Below, piece after piece: positions 35,289 through 43,327 of a stretch of 50,815 bases of DNA. The notes under the pieces were generated by a model that worked only from the letters and a program-made list of their open reading frames with translations, was not told the origin of the DNA and ran no database searches. Position 1 is the first letter of the stretch; each line of letters opens with the position of its first letter. The DNA comes from an uncultured Lachnospiraceae bacterium. GTDB lineage: Bacteria; Bacillota; Clostridia; Lachnospirales; Lachnospiraceae. The DNA lies in NCBI GenBank assembly GCA_948473115.1, contig CAOKWI010000027.1, forward strand, positions 1-50,815, written 5' to 3'. The translations under genes and the position numbers were made by a program.

Positions 35289-37031
35289 TTATAAGTAATT
35301 ATGTGTCTCAAAGTACAATTCATTCACATGGCCGGAATGCAGCAGCTCATGCGCCTTATGGCTGAGCGGCTTTCCTAAAAATTCCTCGTAGGCCTTCTTG
35401 ATCTCGGGATTCTCATGGGAGAACCTAAGTGGTCTCTCGCTGTCCAGCTGGTACAGCTTTCCACCCCTGCTGCCGGCCAGTTCACAGCCGTCATGGATGG
35501 GCTGTCCGCCGCCGCCCACACAGCCGCCGGGACAGGCCATGACTTCCACAAAATCATAGCTTACCTTCCCGTTCATGATATCCTGCATCAGCGCCTCCGC
35601 ATTGCCCAGCCCGCTGACCGTACAGGTATGTAATGTCTGATCACCCAGGACGAAATCCGCTTCCCTTCTGCCGTTCTCACCGCGCACCGCCCGGAAGGCG
35701 TCCGCATCGGGATTATGCCCCTCCACCACAGCATAAGCCGTTCTCAGGGCCGCCTCCATGACGCCGCCCGTTACGCCGAAGATCACGCCTGCGCCGGTGC
35801 TCTCACCCAGGGGAGAATCAAACTGCTGATCCTTTAAGAATCTGGGATTGATATGCTCCGCACGGATCATGCGCACAAATTCCCTGGTGGTCAGCACCAC
35901 ATCCACATCCTGTCCCGCCCCTGCGCTCCTCATGTAGGAAAGGGCCGCCTCGCGCTTCTTGGATACACATGGCATGATGGAGATACAGCAGATATTGTGG
36001 GGATCAATCCCCTTCTTCTCCGCGAAATAGGTCTTCGCCATGGCGCCGAACATCTGCTGCGGCGACTTTGCCGTGGAGAGATTCCGCAGGTACTTGGGGT
36101 ATCTCTTGGACACGAAGTTCACCCAGCCGGGACAGCAGGAGGTAAACATAGGCCACGCATACTTGCCGGGATTGCCCAGACGCTCCAGAAGCTCGCTGCC
36201 CTCTTCCATGATCGTGAGGTCAGCCGCAAAGTTGGTGTCAAACACATAGTCAAAGCCGATGCGCTTCAGCGCCGCCACCATACGGCCCTCACCGGCTTCC
36301 TCCGGTGTAAGCCCCAGTTCCTCGCCCCACGCGGCACGGACGGCGGGAGCCACCTGCACCACCGTGATCTTCTCCGGATCCGCCAGCATGTCGAACACTT
36401 TGGGAATATCATTTCTCTCCCGCAGCGCCCCGGTAGGGCAGTGGGTGATACACTGTCCGCAGAGCGTACAGTCAGAAGCATCTATGGTCTTGTTGCAGGC
36501 CACATCCACCGTGGTGCGGGAGCCTGTGTTCTGCACGTCCCACACATGCATATCCTGCACCTTGTCACAGATCTGTACGCAGCGCATACATTTGATACAT
36601 TTCCTGGAATCCCGGATCAGGGGGAAGGAAGCATCCCAGGGCACCTCAGGAACCTCCTCCTTGAAGGGAACCTCCAGGATACCCAGATCGTTGGAGATCT
36701 TCTGTAAATTACAGTTGCCGCTTCTCACACAGGTCGCACAGTGGCAGTCATGCTGGGACAGGATCAGTTCCACATTGGAACGGCGCACACGGCGCACCCT
36801 GGGGGAATTGGTGTAAATCACCATTCCCTCCTCCACAGGGCTGTTGCAGGCGGTGATCAGCTTATCCTTTCCCTGCATTTCCACCACGCAGACCTTGCAG
36901 GCGCTGATCTCATTGATCCCCTCCAGAAAACAGAGATGGGGAATCTCTATGCCCAGCTCCAGCGCCGCTTTCATAACGGTTGTTCCCTCGGGAACGGAAA
37001 CGCCAAGACCATCTATCGTAAGATTTACCAT
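35289..37031 (-). CDS. hydA: [FeFe] hydrogenase catalytic subunit with NuoG-like iron-sulfur domains
   Basis: This 580-residue enzyme makes or consumes H2 in the cytoplasm. In order: a [2Fe-2S] domain (Cys34, 45, 48, 62), a His-ligated cluster (His94, Cys98, 101, 107), two [4Fe-4S] clusters (Cys145, 148, 151, 155 and Cys188, 191, 194, 198), and the H-cluster domain with TSCCPGW (299-300), MPCVSKK (355) and MACPGGCVGGGG (500, 504). All ligands are present. Its length and order match NAD(P)H-linked multimeric or bifurcating hydrogenases. It overlaps the upstream flavoprotein gene by 7 nt and has GGAGG inside that gene, so the two are coupled and probably form a complex. Confidence 0.95.
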   Translation of the reverse strand: MVNLTIDGLGVSVPEGTTVMKAALELGIEIPHLCFLEGINEISACKVCVVEMQGKDKLITACNSPVEEGMVIYTNSPRVRRVRRSNVELILSQHDCHCATCVRSGNCNLQKISNDLGILEVPFKEEVPEVPWDASFPLIRDSRKCIKCMRCVQICDKVQDMHVWDVQNTGSRTTVDVACNKTIDASDCTLCGQCITHCPTGALRERNDIPKVFDMLADPEKITVVQVAPAVRAAWGEELGLTPEEAGEGRMVAALKRIGFDYVFDTNFAADLTIMEEGSELLERLGNPGKYAWPMFTSCCPGWVNFVSKRYPKYLRNLSTAKSPQQMFGAMAKTYFAEKKGIDPHNICCISIMPCVSKKREAALSYMRSAGAGQDVDVVLTTREFVRMIRAEHINPRFLKDQQFDSPLGESTGAGVIFGVTGGVMEAALRTAYAVVEGHNPDADAFRAVRGENGRREADFVLGDQTLHTCTVSGLGNAEALMQDIMNGKVSYDFVEVMACPGGCVGGGGQPIHDGCELAGSRGGKLYQLDSERPLRFSHENPEIKKAYEEFLGKPLSHKAHELLHSGHVNELYFETHNYL

Positions 37032-38875
37032 ATTGCCGCACGTCCTCCTTTCAGACTTCCATAACCATACCTGTCACAGCGCAGGCAGCGCCCCGCCTCC
37101 TGACAAGCCTCCTGCTCTGTCATACCGCACTCAAAGGCATCAAAATTCTTCTTCCTGTCCCCGGCCTCCTTCTCGGAAAGCTGGATCCTGCCGCAGGGCT
37201 CCTTGTCCTCGTAGCGCACAGGGGGAATCTCCACATCACAGGGAACCACATGGTGATATCCCAGATACTCGTCAATATTTGCCGCCGCCACCTTGCCGGA
37301 GGCAATGGCGCGGATCACGGTGGCCGGCCCTGTCACACAGTCGCCTCCCGCAAACACACCGGGCACATCCTTTACCTCGCTGTCGCTCATGGCGGAGATG
37401 GTTCCTCTCTTCACGGAAAGGCCTGCCTCCTGGAAATGGCGCGTCTCAATGCCCTGGCCGATGGCAACCACCACGATATCACAGGGAATCCGCATCAGGG
37501 GCACATCCGCCTGGATGGGCCTTGCCCGGCCCCAGGCGTCGATGGGGCCGATGATCTGGGGCTCCACCCAGAGCGCCGTCACATTGCCGTCCTCATCCGC
37601 TTCTATTTTATGAGGGGCTTTCAGCGCATATAGCTCTGCGCCCTCCGCGATAGCTCCTTCCACTTCCTCGGGAAGGGCTGTCATATCGTCCTGCCGTCTT
37701 CTGTAGGCAATGCCTACCTTCTTCGCTCCCAGGCGGATGGCGGAACGGGTACAGTCCATGGCCACATTGCCGCCGCCTACCACCACCACCGTCTTATCCT
37801 GAAAGTCGGGCATGTTTTCATCCCCGATATTGCGGAGCATTTCCACAGCGGAGATGACGCCATGGGAATCCTCCCCCTCAATACCGATCTTCTTATCTGT
37901 ATGGGCGCCGATGGCAACATGCACGGCGTCAAACTCTTCCCGCAGCTTTTCAAAAGGGATTTCCCCTTCGCCGTTGCCGATCCTGGTATTCAGCCTGACC
38001 TCCACGCCGGTGGACAGGATCACGTCGATGTCCTCCTGCAGCCGCTCCCTGGGGAAACGATAGCTGGGAATCCCATAGCGCAGCATGCCCCCCAGCTTAC
38101 TCTTCTCCTCAAAGACCACCGCATGGTGTCCCATCAGTTCCAGATAGTAAGCCGCGGAAAGTCCGCCGGGGCCTCCGCCCACAATGGCGATCCTCTTGCC
38201 GGTGCTCTCTGCTTTCTCCGGCACGGGAACCGTATTTGCCCTGGCATTGTCCACCGCCATGCGCTTTAAGCCCCTGATGTTGATGGAGCTGTCGATCATA
38301 TTGCGTCGGCATCTCGCCTCACAGGGATGCTCGCAGATCAGGGCACAGGCCGTAGGAAAGGGATTGTCCTTGCGGATCAGCTTCACCGCGTCCGCATACC
38401 GCTTCTCCCTCACCAGGGCTATGTAGCCGGGAATGTCCACACCCGCGGGGCACAGTGCCACACAGGGCACGGGCTGGGTGATATGGCACCCGCATTTCCC
38501 ATGCTCGATGTGGTGCTTGTAATCCTCCATAAAACCTTCCATGCCGGTCAGCACCATGTGGGCCGCCTCATAGCCGATGGCGCAGTCGGCGGAATCCATA
38601 ATGTTGGCTGCGGTCTCACGGATCAGGTCCAGGGTCTTTAAGCTGGCCCTTCCCTCCAGCACGTCCTCCAGCAGATTCTGAAGCTGCCCCAGGCCAACAC
38701 GGCAGGGCGTACACTTGCCGCAGGTCTGGGCATGGCACAACTTTAAGAAGGACAGCTGCAGGTCCACGGGACACAGTCCGGGTGGGCTGGCTATGATGCG
38801 GCGTTCCAGATCTTTGTACAGACGCTCTACCGTCAGCTGTGCCGTATTGGGTGTTGCGATTTTCAGTCGGCTCAT
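37025..38875 (-). CDS. Fusion of NuoF iron-sulfur domain with GltD/NfnB-type flavoprotein
   Basis: A 616-residue electron-transfer protein. Residues 40-110 match the C-terminal [4Fe-4S] domain of NuoF (Cys52, 55, 58, 98), without the NADH-FMN domain. Then comes a GltD-like module: an iron-sulfur domain (CVALCPAGVD, CEHPCEARC), an FAD site GGGPGGLSAAYYLE (233-246), an NAD(P) site VVGGGNVAMDC, and GGDCVTGPATVIRAIASGK. A C-terminal cysteine pair (CLRCDRYG) ends it. Such proteins pass electrons between NAD(P)H and ferredoxin-type partners; with hydA next door it should connect pyridine nucleotides with H2. Electron bifurcation is possible but is inference. AGAGGAG precedes the ATG. Confidence 0.88.
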   Translation of the reverse strand: MSRLKIATPNTAQLTVERLYKDLERRIIASPPGLCPVDLQLSFLKLCHAQTCGKCTPCRVGLGQLQNLLEDVLEGRASLKTLDLIRETAANIMDSADCAIGYEAAHMVLTGMEGFMEDYKHHIEHGKCGCHITQPVPCVALCPAGVDIPGYIALVREKRYADAVKLIRKDNPFPTACALICEHPCEARCRRNMIDSSINIRGLKRMAVDNARANTVPVPEKAESTGKRIAIVGGGPGGLSAAYYLELMGHHAVVFEEKSKLGGMLRYGIPSYRFPRERLQEDIDVILSTGVEVRLNTRIGNGEGEIPFEKLREEFDAVHVAIGAHTDKKIGIEGEDSHGVISAVEMLRNIGDENMPDFQDKTVVVVGGGNVAMDCTRSAIRLGAKKVGIAYRRRQDDMTALPEEVEGAIAEGAELYALKAPHKIEADEDGNVTALWVEPQIIGPIDAWGRARPIQADVPLMRIPCDIVVVAIGQGIETRHFQEAGLSVKRGTISAMSDSEVKDVPGVFAGGDCVTGPATVIRAIASGKVAAANIDEYLGYHHVVPCDVEIPPVRYEDKEPCGRIQLSEKEAGDRKKNFDAFECGMTEQEACQEAGRCLRCDRYGYGSLKGGRAAIW

Positions 38876-38941
38876 TCTTTTCTCCTCTTCATAATAAAAT
38901 AGTTTCGGTAACAGTTCATGTATCTGCTCCTGTAAATTCTA

Positions 38942-38955
38942 TGTAAGCATTTACA
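38942..38955. promoter_or_regulatory. cre-like site in the hydrogenase leader
   Basis: TGTAAGCATTTACA, one base from the cre consensus, about 30 nt past the expected transcription start. Confidence 0.5.
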
Positions 38956-38960
38956 CTTTA

Positions 38961-38977
38961 TTGTGCTTTTCACACAA
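38961..38977. promoter_or_regulatory. Rex-like pseudo-palindrome
   Basis: TTGTG-N7-CACAA. Redox regulator Rex binds TTGTG-N8-CACAA type sites; the spacer here is one base short, so this is only a candidate. Confidence 0.25.
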
Positions 38978-38990
38978 ATTAATTTCCCTT

Positions 38991-39019
38991 ATTCTACATT
39001 ATTTATCAAATAGTATCAA
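38991..39019 (-). promoter_or_regulatory. Promoter of the hydrogenase operon
   Basis: TTGATA, 17 nt, TAGAAT on the minus strand (10 of 12 consensus bases). Leader about 110 nt. Confidence 0.75.
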
Positions 39020-39060
39020 TAGATTTTGGAAAAGTTAAATTTTTATCTATTTCCTGTCAT

Positions 39061-39074
39061 TGTAAGCGCTTACA
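39061..39074. promoter_or_regulatory. Perfect cre-type palindrome upstream of the hydrogenase promoter
   Basis: TGTAAGCGCTTACA: a full palindrome that matches TGWAANCGNTNWCA at every position. It lies 42 bp upstream of the -35. Confidence 0.65.
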
Positions 39075-39096
39075 TTCTGTTCCCTTAAAATCAATA

Positions 39097-39150
39097 CCCC
39101 GCGGCATTCGTCAAGTAAAGTCTCAGGACTTAACCGCATTGCCCGCGGGG
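39097..39150 (-). terminator. Terminator-like inverted repeat after hipA
   Basis: Arms CCCCGCGG and CCGCGGGG with a 38-nt interior that has extra pairing; on the minus strand TATTGATTTT follows. Confidence 0.55.
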
Positions 39151-39163
39151 ATAATTGCTATCG

Positions 39164-40282
39164 TTATTTTATTAGGAATCTTCCAAGATCCGACCTTACG
39201 ATCTCCTGTATATCCAATACTATTTTTTTCGCTTTCCCACGATCCAGCTTTATATTCCCTGCCACCTGCAGCAGTTCCTCCATTCCCGGATTCAGGCCGT
39301 TCCCATTCACGGTGGTGGCGTGTTCACCGCCTATGGAATTGCTGTAAGTCAGGTCATAGGCAGGAGACAGATGCCACCGGTCCCCATAATACAGGAAAGA
39401 AAAATTTTTGGAGTGATCGTCCCTGTTATGCGCAAATACATTAAAGCACATCAGGCGGTACAGCTTTTCAATCTCTCCGTAATCCCGGGTAAGCCTCATG
39501 GTCAGCTGCATCAGTATATTATAATCCAGGTTGGGAATGCGGTGGGAAGTCTCCAGCAGCCCGCTGACCGAGATCATGAAGACTCTCCTGCTTCCCTCCC
39601 TGTCAAACCGTTTCACCGCAAAGTAGCCGGAATTCATTCTCGACGGCAGCAGCCTTGTCTCCGGCATCTCGATACCACATTTTTTCGCACACAAGGAGTA
39701 TTCGTACTCCTGCTGCCCTATTTCGGGGGCGTCCATGGATCCCGGGAATTTAACGATCCATTCCTCTCCCTCCATCTCATAAAACACTTTTGGTCTCGCG
39801 CCTCCGGAGGAACCACCCATCTCAAACAGAGCATCCAGGTTCTCCGAAGACCTGGTCTCAAAAATTTTCCCGCACTCCACTGCGATCTGGTCCAGGGACA
39901 TATCCGTCATACCGGTAGTCAGCCGATTCTCCGGCTGATAAGTCAGCGCTCCCATACCTGACGCCCCGACGATGGCCAGCCTGTTCAGGCTATTGACCCC
40001 TGCCGGATCAATGTGCTCCCTCGCCAATAAACGATCCACCAGCAGGCGTCCCCATCCATCCGGCAGGCTGTCTGAAAAAACGCCGAAAAGACCTTCAAAG
40101 GGCTCATAGCCCTTTGGCAGGAATACCCTCTTTTCCAACGGCAGTGAAAGCGGACTGATGGAAAACCCTGTGTTGATCCACTGGTCATCATACGCAAAGG
40201 CAACCACATGGTTTTTTGCCATGGCAAGCGTGCCGACTTTCCGGTCTTCCATAAACACGTGGAGCGTCTTATAATTGTTCAT
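39164..40282 (-). CDS. hipA: HipA-family serine/threonine kinase (toxin-like)
   Basis: HipA kinases phosphorylate targets such as glutamyl-tRNA synthetase and can induce persistence when not held by HipB. The 372-residue protein shows the N-terminal HipA domain (VFSDSLPDGWGRLL), the phosphate-binding loop GSSGGARPK, the VKFPG strand with the ATP lysine, the catalytic AHNRDDHSKNFSF and the metal-binding YDLTYS. All key residues appear intact. GGAGG lies 6 nt before the ATG, inside hipB, which it overlaps by 14 nt. It is slightly shorter than E. coli HipA. Confidence 0.92.
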   Translation of the reverse strand: MNNYKTLHVFMEDRKVGTLAMAKNHVVAFAYDDQWINTGFSISPLSLPLEKRVFLPKGYEPFEGLFGVFSDSLPDGWGRLLVDRLLAREHIDPAGVNSLNRLAIVGASGMGALTYQPENRLTTGMTDMSLDQIAVECGKIFETRSSENLDALFEMGGSSGGARPKVFYEMEGEEWIVKFPGSMDAPEIGQQEYEYSLCAKKCGIEMPETRLLPSRMNSGYFAVKRFDREGSRRVFMISVSGLLETSHRIPNLDYNILMQLTMRLTRDYGEIEKLYRLMCFNVFAHNRDDHSKNFSFLYYGDRWHLSPAYDLTYSNSIGGEHATTVNGNGLNPGMEELLQVAGNIKLDRGKAKKIVLDIQEIVRSDLGRFLIK

Positions 40283-40550
40283 CGATTACCTCCTGGATAG
40301 ACAAGTAGCCCTTTCTGGAGAATAACTTCTCAAAATCATCTTCACATTCCAAAGCAAAGGCGAGTTTGACAAGTGAGGTTAATGATATCTCCCCGGTGCG
40401 TTCAAATCTCTTGAGCGATCCCAGACTGACATCAGCCCGTTCACTCAGCTGCACCTGTGATAATTTCCTCTCCTTTCTCCTCCCTCTCATTCTCGCCGCG
40501 ATTCCCATGTTTATTTCATTCGGGGACTTCAAAAAATAATATGTGCTCAT
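40269..40550 (-). CDS. hipB: HipB-type helix-turn-helix antitoxin/repressor
   Basis: A 93-residue Cro/CI-type DNA-binding protein (MRGRRKERKLSQVQLSERAD, then VSLGSLKRFERTGEISL) that should bind HipA and repress the pair. I chose the ATG at 40550 (MSTYYFLKSP). It has no Shine-Dalgarno, and the predicted promoter places transcription start at or next to the ATG. An alternative start is the ATG at 40508, also without one. The C-terminal residues overlap hipA. Confidence 0.85.
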   Translation of the reverse strand: MSTYYFLKSPNEINMGIAARMRGRRKERKLSQVQLSERADVSLGSLKRFERTGEISLTSLVKLAFALECEDDFEKLFSRKGYLSIQEVIDEQL

Positions 40551-40557
40551 AGATAAT

Positions 40558-40586
40558 ATTTTAACCCAAAACCGCTTTTTTATCAA
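40558..40586 (-). promoter_or_regulatory. Promoter of hipBA
   Basis: TTGATA, 17 nt, TAAAAT on the minus strand. The -10 ends 7 nt before the hipB ATG, implying a leaderless mRNA. Confidence 0.6.
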
Positions 40587-40683
40587 GCTTTGAATCATAT
40601 ATTATCCATCCTATTTAAACAGATTGATAACAGTTTATTTCTTCTCACACACCTTTTGCATGGTCAAACCCGCTGTTTCTTCT

Positions 40684-41400
40684 CTAAATGTATTTTATCT
40701 TTATTTCCCCGAAGGATGCCTGGGCCTTGATCTCCAGAACATCTTCCCCTTCCATACTGCAATTTCCTATCTCCCTGATACTGCCAAAGGCAGAATCTCC
40801 CTTGATCACTACCTTCCAGGCAGCAGGTATATAGAGCACGATACTGCCAAAGGCGGCATCAGCCCGGACCTGTGCCTGATGCTCCTGCATCACCGCGTTG
40901 TCGAAATAGACCACCATACTGCCAAAGCTGTTTTCCAGGCGTACCTTTTTAGGCATCTCACCGTTAAAATATTTTGCCGTACTGCCAAAAGAATTTTCCA
41001 GGGTTACTTTATCACCGGCCCCCTCCTGTACAATCTCCTTCGCAATGTTTCCATGCTTCTCATTCCAGTCCACCCTCATGTCGACCACCTTTCCCAAATG
41101 TGTCCTTCTATGTGGAAAAAGCACACTCAGCCCTATGCTTCCGAAAAGCGCGGCCACCAGGGCAGACCAGGGTCTGAGCTCCGGTATCCCCAGGCGCTCC
41201 CTGTTTATGACCAGGACTATGGCAAGGGGAAACAGGATCAGTGCAAAATTGTGGTGAAGGATCCCCTCTACCAGAAAAATCCCCATTGCAGCCATGATTA
41301 AGATATCCGAGACCGGTATCTTATAAAAATTTCCTGCAATAAGCAGTACTGCCGCCAACAGAAACAGTATCCCCCATAAAATCTTTTTTGTCATTTTCAT
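40684..41400 (-). CDS. LiaF-like membrane protein
   Basis: A 238-residue protein with about four N-terminal hydrophobic segments (first 100 residues), then a beta-rich domain made of four spaced repeats of the LENSFGS / AAFGS / SAFGS / ASFGE type, as in the C-terminal domain of LiaF and related envelope-stress proteins. The start ATG at 41400 has GGAGAG 7 nt upstream. It follows the LytTR regulator in the same operon (gap 97 nt), a pairing in which the membrane protein may modulate the regulator. The role is inferred. Confidence 0.75.
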   Translation of the reverse strand: MKMTKKILWGILFLLAAVLLIAGNFYKIPVSDILIMAAMGIFLVEGILHHNFALILFPLAIVLVINRERLGIPELRPWSALVAALFGSIGLSVLFPHRRTHLGKVVDMRVDWNEKHGNIAKEIVQEGAGDKVTLENSFGSTAKYFNGEMPKKVRLENSFGSMVVYFDNAVMQEHQAQVRADAAFGSIVLYIPAAWKVVIKGDSAFGSIREIGNCSMEGEDVLEIKAQASFGEIKIKYI

Positions 41401-41497
41401 AATAAACTCTCCTTTCCACAATGTTTTCTTTCAGGCAATTGCTGCATATACCCATATTTTGCATGTTATTAAATCCTGATTTGTTTTTTATATCTTT

Positions 41498-41980
41498 TTA
41501 TGAAATAACACTCGGTGTTTTCCCTTTCAGCCGTCTTTCACGCAGACGTTCCAGAACCGCCTTATAATAACTCCGGGACACCATGACGCTCTTCCTGCTA
41601 CCCAGGAATTCCGCCACACTGGAAGCCGTCAGGTTCCTGGTGATGGAATAAATGTAATCCAGATTCGCTATTGTGGACTTCGATATTCTCATAAACCCGC
41701 CCGGCAGAAGTTCCTCCAGTTCATACAGCTTATAGGGACATTCAAACAGCTGATCCGCAGTGTGCGCATAGATATCCCTTCCCTCCGTCTCAAAAAAGTA
41801 GATCTGCTCTATGGGAACATAATATTCCGTGTCCCCGCAGCTGAGAGGCAGGCATCGTTTGCCGTCCCCCTGTTCCATGATAAAATTCTGGAGCATCACA
41901 ATACTTTCGTCCAGCTGTCCGCAGCGGATCAATACCTCTGCCTCCGGCAGACCGCTTACCAGTTCAATCTTTACCCTCAT
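41498..41980 (-). CDS. LytTR-domain transcriptional regulator
   Basis: A 160-residue protein with a short N-terminal region of about 50 residues and a LytTR DNA-binding domain (YYVPIEQIYFFETEGRDIYAHT in two parts, FMRISKSTIANLDYI, SRKSVMVSRSYYKAV). It has no receiver domain, so it is not a classical response regulator. LytTR proteins of this small type usually control the adjacent membrane-protein gene. It has its own promoter with a perfect TATAAT. Confidence 0.9.
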   Translation of the reverse strand: MRVKIELVSGLPEAEVLIRCGQLDESIVMLQNFIMEQGDGKRCLPLSCGDTEYYVPIEQIYFFETEGRDIYAHTADQLFECPYKLYELEELLPGGFMRISKSTIANLDYIYSITRNLTASSVAEFLGSRKSVMVSRSYYKAVLERLRERRLKGKTPSVIS

Positions 41981-42009
41981 ACGCGTTCTCTTCTCCTTGT
42001 GCTACAGCA

Positions 42010-42039
42010 ATTATACACATAAATGCCTGACAGAGTAAA
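42010..42039 (-). promoter_or_regulatory. Promoter of the LytTR-LiaF-like operon
   Basis: TTTACT, 18 nt, TATAAT on the minus strand; leader only about 25 nt. Confidence 0.6.
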
Positions 42040-42075
42040 CATGTTTGGCGTAACCGGTGAAAAACAGGCTGCAAG

Positions 42076-42200
42076 AGGTCACAAAGTGCCATAAGTGGCC
42101 CAGGGCAAAAATGGAATTTCCCATAAGGTCACAAAGTGCCATAAATGGCACTTCGAAGAATGCTTTGCATTCTTCCCTGAGCAAAACGGAATTTCGGATA
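42076..42200. repeat. Two-copy 50-bp intergenic repeat with hairpins
   Basis: AGGTCACAAAGTGCCATAA occurs at 42076-42094 and 42126-42144. Similar flanks (GCAAAAATGGAATTTC and GCAAAACGGAATTTC) follow each. The second copy carries an extra hairpin, GAAGAATGC-TTT-GCATTCTTC. It lies after plsC and before the LytTR promoter; the minus-strand frame across it is not convincing. Confidence 0.65.
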
Positions 42201-42219
42201 AGACAAAAAAGGAAGAGCT

Positions 42220-43014
42220 TCATGTCCCTTCCCTCCTGCGATACTCAATATGTTCATAATCACTTTCCCTGCTGCGTTCCAGCATGCAGAAATACACTTT
42301 GTCACGCAGCTTCTGCCGCGCTTCCCTGGGATTCAGACTCTCGTCGGCAAAGAAGGGGCCGTCTATATAAGTGACGATCCCCGCTTTCCCCCCTTTCCTC
42401 CCCCTCCTGTGATAAGTATTGGTCAGGGCAAACACCGGGCATTTCAGCTTCACAGGATACTGAAAGGAAACCGCCTTAAAAGGTCTGATTCCAGTATAGT
42501 AGGGCCAGATATGGGCCTCCGGATAAATCGTCACGGAATACCCCCGCTGTATCTTATCCTCCACCGATTCTATAAAGTGCTTCATCCCCCCCGTATCACA
42601 GGGAATGGGAATCGCCCCCAGCAGCTCCACCAGTTTCCCCATACCTGGTATGGAAATATTCTCCGGATTCACGATAAAAAAATTTCTCTTGGGATAATTT
42701 CCCAGACTGGGAATAAAGGTATCCGCAAAAGGCTGTGTGTGATTCCCATATATAAAATAACCAGTGTTCCTGTAATCCCTGAGTTTTTCACGACCCACAT
42801 ATTTTATATGGAATTTTATCTTCGCATACAGGTATTTGACAGGCATACTGAGCACATTCTGGGTCACCAGCGAGCAGAGATCCCATATTTTCCCATGAAA
42901 AAAAGGGAAATCATGATCCACCACCCTGGGCGTGATCTGCGCCTCGGAAAATTCTTCATTCAGTTCGTCGCTGTAATAAATGACCCTTTTTTCGTCTGGC
43001 CTCTGTTTTCCCAT
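42220..43014 (-). CDS. PlsC-like lysophospholipid/glycerophosphate acyltransferase
   Basis: A 264-residue member of the acyltransferase superfamily that moves fatty acids to glycerol phosphate or related lipids. The catalytic histidine is in YGNHTQPFAD: five residues lie between His and Asp, instead of four in the classic HX4D. The usual EGT motif is replaced by YPEAHIWPYY. The chain has no clear membrane helix but several hydrophobic patches. It lies last in the GT8-acyltransferase operon, about 310 bp behind the second PlsC-like gene, separated from it by a minisatellite. The substrate is unknown; a glycolipid is a reasonable guess. Confidence 0.8.
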   Translation of the reverse strand: MGKQRPDEKRVIYYSDELNEEFSEAQITPRVVDHDFPFFHGKIWDLCSLVTQNVLSMPVKYLYAKIKFHIKYVGREKLRDYRNTGYFIYGNHTQPFADTFIPSLGNYPKRNFFIVNPENISIPGMGKLVELLGAIPIPCDTGGMKHFIESVEDKIQRGYSVTIYPEAHIWPYYTGIRPFKAVSFQYPVKLKCPVFALTNTYHRRGRKGGKAGIVTYIDGPFFADESLNPREARQKLRDKVYFCMLERSRESDYEHIEYRRREGT

Positions 43015-43033
43015 ATTTCCCCCGCCCCCCGGC

Positions 43034-43306
43034 TTTCATGGCCTGAGCTCTTATTCCTGCGACACAGATGCAGCCGGCTTTCATGGCCTGAGCTCTTACT
43101 CCTGTGGTACAGCAGATGCAGCCCTTTCATGGCCTAAGCGCTTATTCCTGCGACACAGATACAGCCGGCTTTCATGGCCTGAACTCTTACTCCTGCGACA
43201 CAGCAGATGCAGCCCTTTCATGGCCTGAGCTCTTACTCCTGTGGTACAGCAGATGCAGCCCTTTCATGGCCTGAGCTCTTACTCCTGTGGCACAGATGCA
43301 GCCGGC
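43034..43306. repeat. Minisatellite: six tandem 45/46-bp units
   Basis: Units begin TTTCATGGCCT at 43034, 43079, 43125, 43170, 43216 and 43262. Two variants are mixed: a 45-bp form with CACAGATGCAGCCGGC and a 46-bp form with ACAGCAGATGCAGCCC. The alternating length destroys any reading frame, so it is non-coding. It lies between the two acyltransferase genes. Confidence 0.85.
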
Positions 43307-43327
43307 TTTCCCTTCCGGGAAGACGCC

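Noticed and set aside
42011..42223. Minus-strand frame of 70 codons across the 50-bp repeats
   Set aside because: It is produced by the repeats and overlaps the LytTR promoter.
43034..43306. Possible CRISPR array
   Set aside because: The whole unit repeats with no unique spacers and no cas genes; it is a minisatellite.
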